This document shows positions 6,654 through 10,465 of a DNA stretch of 10,465 bases, piece by piece. The position numbers and the translations under genes were made by a program. The stretch comes from an uncultured Clostridia bacterium (GTDB lineage Bacteria > Bacillota > Clostridia > UMGS1810). The notes under the pieces were generated by a model, which was not told the origin of the DNA, searched no databases, and saw only the letters and a program-made list of their open reading frames with translations. The DNA lies in contig CALGRC010000082.1 of assembly GCA_937959315.1 (NCBI GenBank), positions 1-10,465 of the forward strand, given 5' to 3'. Position 1 is the stretch's first letter. Each line of letters starts with the position of its first letter.

Positions 6654-7295
6654 TTATGCAAGCACCGAACGGCTATAAATATAAAATTCCTCCTGGCTGG
6701 GCTGATATTTTTTCTCCATGGGCGGCAAAGTATCGTCATACGCCTGCGCCTCTGCCGGGTCAAACTGGAACAGCGGCGTATCGTAATAGGTCCATGCACG
6801 GCCGTCCAGCACGCCGGGCGCCAGTTCCTTTACCATCATCGCTGTGGGGTAGGTGCCGTTCCCCGCACGGATATGATGCTTGCGGCAGCTGACAAACCCC
6901 CGGCAGGTATAATTGGCCGGGCTGCCAAAAATAACAATGGTATCATAGCCAAGCTCAACTGCTTTTTGGAAGGAATGTTCCATCAACTGCCTGCCATACC
7001 CGCGGCGTTGGTGTTCGGGCGCAATGCTCACCGGCCCGAAGGTCAAAATATCCTTTTTATTCTGCAAATCATCTACCAAAGCCGCCTTTGTGTACATGAT
7101 ATTGCCAACCACTTCCCCGTTCAGCTCTGCTACAAAAGCAAGTTCCGGAATAAAGTCGGCGTGCCCGCGCATGATATGCACCAGGTAGTGCTCGCTGCAA
7201 CCGGGTTCATATAAATTATAAAACGCCTTGCGCGTCAAGGTTTCTACCGCCTGGTAATCGGCAGGGGTTTCATTCCTGATTTTCAATCCATCCAT
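6654..7295 (-). CDS. GNAT-family N-acetyltransferase
   Basis: A 213-residue acyl-CoA-dependent acetyltransferase of unknown substrate. The GNAT core occupies about residues 5-155: an IRNETPADYQAVETL opening strand and helix, a VVGNIMYTKA strand, FGPVSIAPEHQ, and the acetyl-CoA pyrophosphate-binding loop QRRGYGRQLM (96-105). A C-terminal extension of about 55 residues (ELAPGVLDGR onward, ending in SQEEFYIYSRS) is shared with a group of Firmicutes GNATs. Start choice: ATG 7295-7293 follows AGGAGG with 8-base spacing; the open frame extends upstream to 7472 but that part is the GGDEF gene in another frame. It overlaps the end of the GGDEF gene by 26 bases, so it is the last gene of the rlmD operon. 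Confidence 0.9.
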   Translation of the reverse strand: MDGLKIRNETPADYQAVETLTRKAFYNLYEPGCSEHYLVHIMRGHADFIPELAFVAELNGEVVGNIMYTKAALVDDLQNKKDILTFGPVSIAPEHQRRGYGRQLMEHSFQKAVELGYDTIVIFGSPANYTCRGFVSCRKHHIRAGNGTYPTAMMVKELAPGVLDGRAWTYYDTPLFQFDPAEAQAYDDTLPPMEKKYQPSQEEFYIYSRSVLA

Positions 7296-8220
7296 AGCTG
7301 TTCCCTCCTGGTTCCGTCGATATCTGATGGTAAAAAGCCATCCGTTCCTTTGAAGATTTTGCCCGGTAAAGAGCGGCGTCCGCCTTTTGCAGCAGGTCGC
7401 TAAACCTTGCCGCGTCCTGCGGATAATAAGCAATCCCGATGCTATTGGTGCAGGTAAGGCCATCCAGTTCAAATTGTAACAGCGGTCCGGCTTTTTTCAG
7501 CAAAACATCTTTCGCTACCGTCCCTTCTGCAAAAACCAAAAATTCATCCCCGCCAAACCGGCTGAGTTCCCCCTCTTGAAAAGCAAGTTTCAAGCGCCGG
7601 GCCAACTCTAAAATGCACTTGTCCCCAACAGCATGGCCGTAAGTATCATTTATGGTTTTCAAATTGTCAATATCCAATACGATCAATGTATAATTTGCCT
7701 GCGGGTGCAGAGCCAACGCCTGTTTTATCTGCTGCGTGGCATACCCTTTTTTATACAGCCCTGTAAAATCCTCTTGACGGGCCGCTTTTTCCAAACTGTC
7801 CGTCCTTTTCTTCATATCGGAAATGTCCGTAATGACGCCCACCATCCTAGACGGCTTCCCATTTTCCATAATAGGCGTCACGTCAACCCGGCACCAAGTA
7901 AACGCCGAACCGCCCGCTTTCATCCGCGCTTCATAGGTTGCCGGATTCCCACTTAAAATATGCATAAAAGCATCCTCAATCACCGCTTCATCATCCGGAT
8001 GGGAAAAATAGGCGCTGCAGGCCACCCGGTAGTCTTCCGGCTCCAGGTTGCTGAATGGCTGTACTTCCTGCAAAATCACATCGCCGGGCACACCAAAAAT
8101 CGCCTCGGCATTTTCAAAAAATGTATAGAGCTGCCGCGGCAAATCCACCTCAAAAATACAAATTTTTGCGGCCTTTAACGCAATCCGCAGCCGTTCTTTG
8201 TATTGGTTTGCTTCATCCAT
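7270..8220 (-). CDS. PAS-GGDEF protein, probable cytoplasmic diguanylate cyclase
   Basis: A 316-residue protein without membrane segments. Residues about 10-137 form a PAS/PAC sensor domain (opening ALKAAKICIFEVD, closing VGVITDISDMKKR). Residues about 147-298 form a GGDEF domain: DFTGLY (151-156), metal-binding Asp183 in LDIDNLK, and the intact signature RFGGDEF (GGDEF 223-227), so c-di-GMP synthesis from two GTP is likely. The inhibitory RxxD site expected five residues before GGDEF is absent (FQEG there), so product inhibition by that route is not expected. The ATG 8220-8218 has AGGAGG 8 bases upstream and lies inside the end of rlmD (8-base overlap); the stop lies inside the GNAT start (26-base overlap). 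The PAS ligand is unknown. No EAL or HD-GYP phosphodiesterase is in the window. Confidence 0.93.
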   Translation of the reverse strand: MDEANQYKERLRIALKAAKICIFEVDLPRQLYTFFENAEAIFGVPGDVILQEVQPFSNLEPEDYRVACSAYFSHPDDEAVIEDAFMHILSGNPATYEARMKAGGSAFTWCRVDVTPIMENGKPSRMVGVITDISDMKKRTDSLEKAARQEDFTGLYKKGYATQQIKQALALHPQANYTLIVLDIDNLKTINDTYGHAVGDKCILELARRLKLAFQEGELSRFGGDEFLVFAEGTVAKDVLLKKAGPLLQFELDGLTCTNSIGIAYYPQDAARFSDLLQKADAALYRAKSSKERMAFYHQISTEPGGNSYGWIENQE

Positions 8221-9619
8221 CCTGCGTTCCTCCTTCCGCAGATATCCGCCCCATCCGGTTCTGCGGCAACGAAAACAAAGCTACCGTCTCCACATGCCCC
8301 GTCTGCGGGAACATATCCACTGCACGGCACCGCACAAGGGAAAACCCATGCTTCTTCAAATACGCCGCGTCCCGTGCCAGCGTCGCGCTGTTGCATGATA
8401 TATAGACTAGTTTTTCCGGCGCCAGCCCGCCTATCAAATCCAAAAGTTCCAGGCTGCACCCCTTCCGCGGCGGGTCAACCACCACCACATCCGGTTTATC
8501 CCCTTCCTTTACCAGCCGCCGCACCACATCAGGGCAATCCCCGCAATAAAACGCCGCGTTTTCTATGCCGTTGCGCATGGCGTTCTGCTTAGCGTCTTTC
8601 ACCGCTTCCGGCACGGCTTCCACACCAACCACCCGTTTGGCCTGCCGGGCCAAATACAGCGATATCGTACCCACCCCGCAGTATAAGTCGTATACCACCT
8701 GGGAGCCATCCAGCCCGGCATATGCCGCCGCCTGTTGATACAGGCGTTCCATTTGCGCGGTATTCACCTGGAAAAAACTATTGGGCGACACCAAAAAGGA
8801 CAGCCCGCATGCCTGCATTTCCAACATACCCTCGCCAGCAAGGATAATATTGTGATTCCCCAGCAAAGTATTGCCCCGGCAAGGATTGCAGTTTTGCACC
8901 ACGCCAGCCACATCGCCGCGCGCCATCAGCTGCGCGGCAATTTCTGCCGCACAGGGTATTATTTTGTCGGTATTGGCTGCAATACACACCATCAGCGGGT
9001 GTTTTCCGCCTCCATACCGCACAAAGATCTGCCGGATAAGCCCTGTGTGCGTCCGCTCGTCATATGCCGGCAACTGCGCCGCCTGCAAAGCCGCAAGGGT
9101 GTCTTGCGCCGCCGATACCATCTGCGGATGCTGAATGGCGCAGTCATGCAGCGGTACCAGCACATGGCTGTGCGGTGCATAAAATCCAAACGCCAGGCTT
9201 CCGTTGTGTTCCCCTACCGGAAACTGCGCTTTATTCCGGTAGGCATAGCACGCTTCTGCGCTCAAAATCCTATCCATATGATAGCTTCCCGGCACAAAAC
9301 CGCCGATTTTATATAGATTGTTTTCCACCAGCGTTTGTTTCAGGTTCCCCTGCGCCGGATATGCCAAGTGTTGCAACTGGCAGCCGCCGCACTTTCCAAA
9401 CACCGGGCAGCGCGGCGTTTCACGCAGCAGCGAAGGTTTAAGCAGCCGCTCTATTTTTGCATATCCAAACCGGCGGTTTACTTTCAGTACCCGCACCACC
9501 GCATGGTCGCCTGCGACCCCGCCCTTGACAAACAATGCGAACCCGTCCGGTTTGGCAATCCCCTCGCCGGTATATCCCATATCGGTAATATCTACTTCCA
9601 ACAAATCATTTTTTTTCAT
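8213..9619 (-). CDS. rlmD: 23S rRNA (uracil-C5)-methyltransferase, RlmD/RumA family
   Basis: A 468-residue SAM-dependent enzyme that makes 5-methyluridine in 23S rRNA (U1939 in E. coli numbering; a single RlmCD enzyme in some Gram-positives also modifies U747). Domains: an N-terminal TRAM RNA-binding domain (about 1-60), a 4Fe-4S site Cys71, Cys77, Cys80 and Cys160, a central RNA-binding domain, and the Rossmann methyltransferase domain with DLYCGVGTIS (311-320) and VDPPRKG (381-387). The nucleophile Cys409 in YISCN and the base Glu444 are 35 residues apart, as in RumA. Start choice: the frame opens back to 9736, but the promoter starts transcription near 9637, so the ATG at 9619 (MKKNDLLEVDITDMG, with GGGGTG upstream) is the only sensible start. 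First gene of an operon with the GGDEF and GNAT genes. Confidence 0.95.
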   Translation of the reverse strand: MKKNDLLEVDITDMGYTGEGIAKPDGFALFVKGGVAGDHAVVRVLKVNRRFGYAKIERLLKPSLLRETPRCPVFGKCGGCQLQHLAYPAQGNLKQTLVENNLYKIGGFVPGSYHMDRILSAEACYAYRNKAQFPVGEHNGSLAFGFYAPHSHVLVPLHDCAIQHPQMVSAAQDTLAALQAAQLPAYDERTHTGLIRQIFVRYGGGKHPLMVCIAANTDKIIPCAAEIAAQLMARGDVAGVVQNCNPCRGNTLLGNHNIILAGEGMLEMQACGLSFLVSPNSFFQVNTAQMERLYQQAAAYAGLDGSQVVYDLYCGVGTISLYLARQAKRVVGVEAVPEAVKDAKQNAMRNGIENAAFYCGDCPDVVRRLVKEGDKPDVVVVDPPRKGCSLELLDLIGGLAPEKLVYISCNSATLARDAAYLKKHGFSLVRCRAVDMFPQTGHVETVALFSLPQNRMGRISAEGGTQDG

Positions 9620-9643
9620 CCTATTACACCCCATATCGATACC

Positions 9644-9672
9644 ATTATATCTGCCGGCAGCAACGGTGTCAA
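9644..9672 (-). promoter_or_regulatory. Consensus SigA promoter of the rlmD operon
   Basis: On the minus strand TTGACA (9672-9667) and TATAAT (9649-9644) both match the consensus fully and are 17 bases apart. Transcription should begin near 9637, giving a leader of only about 18 bases before the rlmD ATG at 9619. It points away from the cotJ operon and lies in the 138-bp divergent region. Confidence 0.88.
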
Positions 9673-9757
9673 ACCCTTTTTGTAACAACATTTGCGGCAA
9701 TCGAATACCATAATACTGGAGCATGTCAAAAAACAACAGAATAAGGAGGTGAAAGAT

Positions 9758-9943
9758 ATGCGGTCAATTCCTATTTTACCAACCGAACCGGTATACGGCA
9801 TCCCGTTTGTTCCATACCAGCCATTTCAAGAATTATATCCTGTAAACGAGGCACTTTGGCATGGAACCATTTTCCGGGAACTGGACATCCCATTTGAAGC
9901 GTATGCAAAAAAACCGATCATGAACCCATTTGTCAGATCATAA
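9758..9943 (+). CDS. cotJA: Spore coat-associated protein CotJA
   Basis: A 61-residue protein matching CotJA: a proline- and aromatic-rich PVYGIPFVPYQPFQELY followed by ALWHGTIFRELDIPFE, where the family pattern is a GT-I-F-x-x-L-D-x-P-F core. In Bacillus subtilis the cotJABC operon is made in the mother cell under SigE and its products enter the inner coat region. A textbook ribosome binding site AAGGAGGTGA lies seven bases before the ATG; upstream in-frame codons back to 9692 have no such site. The region between 9680 and 9720 should hold the promoter; CATAATAC at 9709-9716 is faintly like a SigE -10 element, but I could not make a convincing match. CotJB follows after 16 bp. Confidence 0.93.
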   Translation: MRSIPILPTEPVYGIPFVPYQPFQELYPVNEALWHGTIFRELDIPFEAYAKKPIMNPFVRS

Positions 9944-9959
9944 GAAAGGAGGAAAAAAC

Positions 9960-10286
9960 ATGAAATATCCAAAAAGCGAATGCTGTGTAGAACAATTGGA
10001 CTGCTGCCCGGAAAAACCAAATTGCCCGGCAGCGCCCGGAAGTGAACAAGAACTGCTCAACAAGCTCAGTGAACTGCAATTTGCAGCGGTCGATCTGAAT
10101 TTGTTTTTAGATACCCATCCTTACGACCAGGACGCATTGACTTTATACAAAAATGTTGTCAATACCATGAACAGCATCAAATACGACTACGAGACCACTT
10201 ACGGCCCATTACAGGCAGGCTCATCGTCAGCAGACGCACCGTTTGAATGGGTATCCGGCAAATATAAGTGGCCGTGGCAGATATAA
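9960..10286 (+). CDS. cotJB: Spore coat protein CotJB
   Basis: A 108-residue protein with the CotJB family core LLNKLSELQFAAVDLNLFLD, then THPYDQDAL, YKNVV, YETTYGPL and the aromatic ending W-V-S-G-K-Y-K-W-P-W. It acts with CotJA and CotJC in the coat of the developing spore. The N-terminal 25 residues are unusual in being rich in cysteine and proline (CC, CC, C within KYPKSECCVEQLDCCPEKPN), which could allow disulfide or metal contacts; that is inference. AAAGGAGG precedes the ATG at 9960; an in-frame TTG at 9930 overlaps cotJA and is not used. Spacing to cotJA is 16 bp and to cotJC 12 bp, a single transcript. Confidence 0.93.
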   Translation: MKYPKSECCVEQLDCCPEKPNCPAAPGSEQELLNKLSELQFAAVDLNLFLDTHPYDQDALTLYKNVVNTMNSIKYDYETTYGPLQAGSSSADAPFEWVSGKYKWPWQI

Positions 10287-10298
10287 GGAGGTAAGCAG

Positions 10299-10400
10299 AT
10301 GTTTTTATTTGAACGAAAATTAATGTATCCAGTTAAAATTAAAAATCCCAACCCGCAGCTTGCAAAGTTTATCATAGCGCAATACGGTGGCCCGGACTGA
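10299..10400 (+). pseudogene. cotJC: CotJC (manganese-catalase-like coat protein), 5' fragment of 33 codons
   Basis: AAGGAGGT and an ATG at 10299 start the CotJC N-terminus: MFLFERKLMYPVKIKNPNPQ, then LAKFIIAQYGGPD and a TGA at 10398-10400. Full CotJC proteins run to about 190 residues, continue from GGPD into G-E-L-A-A-S-L-R-Y-L, and hold a di-manganese, ferritin-like catalase domain. Here resemblance ends exactly at GGPD; the next 65 bases contain stops in this frame and match nothing in the family. All metal ligands are therefore missing. A point nonsense mutation cannot explain it, since the downstream codons are also gone; insertion, deletion or rearrangement can. The missing 3' part may lie beyond the window edge. 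The operon's upstream genes and ribosome binding sites are intact. Confidence 0.85.
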
Positions 10401-10410
10401 TTTAAGTGAT

Positions 10411-10442
10411 AATAAAATAAAGGCATACCCTCCGGCCTGCCT
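10411..10442 (-). terminator. Possible leftward terminator at the right edge
   Basis: On the minus strand AGGCA and TGCCT (5 bp), then after one mismatch GCC and GGT (3 bp, one G-U), close a GGAG loop; TTATTTTATT follows. This fits a weak intrinsic terminator for a leftward gene beyond the right edge, directly after the broken cotJC. The imperfect stem keeps confidence low. Confidence 0.35.
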
Positions 10443-10465
10443 CACAATTATCCTGCGCCATTTTG

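Noticed and set aside
7296..7472. Longer GNAT protein starting at 7472
   Set aside because: The extra codons are the GGDEF gene read in another frame; AGGAGG sits correctly before the ATG at 7295.
8735..9316. Plus-strand open frame of 193 codons
   Set aside because: It mirrors rlmD, whose Fe-S, SAM and catalytic motifs are complete on the other strand.
9620..9736. N-terminal extension of rlmD up to 9736
   Set aside because: The consensus promoter lies inside this stretch and starts transcription near 9637, so those codons would not be transcribed.
10401..10465. Leftward coding sequence at the right edge (about 20 open codons on the minus strand)
   Set aside because: Too short and without recognisable motif; the frame passes through the hairpin and may be chance.
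1..10465. CRISPR array, tRNA, rRNA, riboswitch, complete mobile element
   Set aside because: No regularly spaced repeats, cloverleaf, conserved leader structure, transposase or recombinase motif was seen on either strand.

Overview
The window looks like a chromosomal segment of a spore-forming member of the Clostridia. The evidence is a cotJABC-type spore-coat operon, an orphan OmpR-type two-component pair, a YesL (DUF624) protein, a PF06541 membrane protein, a clostridial nifS-nifU pair, strong AGGAGG-type ribosome binding sites and SigA-type promoters. Genes are tightly packed. No stretch over 300 bases lacks a gene; the largest gaps are the divergent promoter regions at 3083-3224 and 9620-9757. 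I saw no tRNA, rRNA, CRISPR array, riboswitch or recognisable transposase.

Layout, left to right. (1) 1-2081, minus strand: a probable operon read as rnhA (RNase HI), a small YkuS/UPF0180-like protein, nifS (cysteine desulfurase) and nifU (Fe-S scaffold, cut by the left edge). nifS and nifU overlap by ATGA. (2) 2150-3082, minus: a YesL/DUF624 membrane protein split by a one-base frameshift, ending in a clear intrinsic terminator. (3) 3225-3941, plus: an SDR reductase of the FabG/YmfI type, divergent from yesL. (4) 4031-6114, plus: an OmpR-family response regulator and its membrane histidine kinase, joined by an ATGA overlap and closed by a 12-bp-stem terminator that includes the last kinase codons. 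(5) 6222-6647, plus: a four-helix PF06541 (CmpB-like) membrane protein with a GTG start, converging on the next operon with 6 bp between stops. (6) 6654-9619, minus: an operon with overlapping genes, read as rlmD (23S rRNA m5U methyltransferase), a PAS-GGDEF protein and a GNAT acetyltransferase, driven by a perfect TTGACA-17-TATAAT promoter. (7) 9758-10400, plus: cotJA, cotJB and a cotJC that stops after 33 codons.

The most interesting point is the right edge. cotJC follows the family closely up to its GGPD motif, then loses all resemblance and stops at once. A minus-strand terminator-like hairpin lies just beyond. This could be simple gene decay, or the left junction of an inserted element, possibly one removed during sporulation as known for sigK/skin; sequence beyond the window would decide. 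The second notable lesion is the yesL frameshift. The other genes look intact and ordinary.
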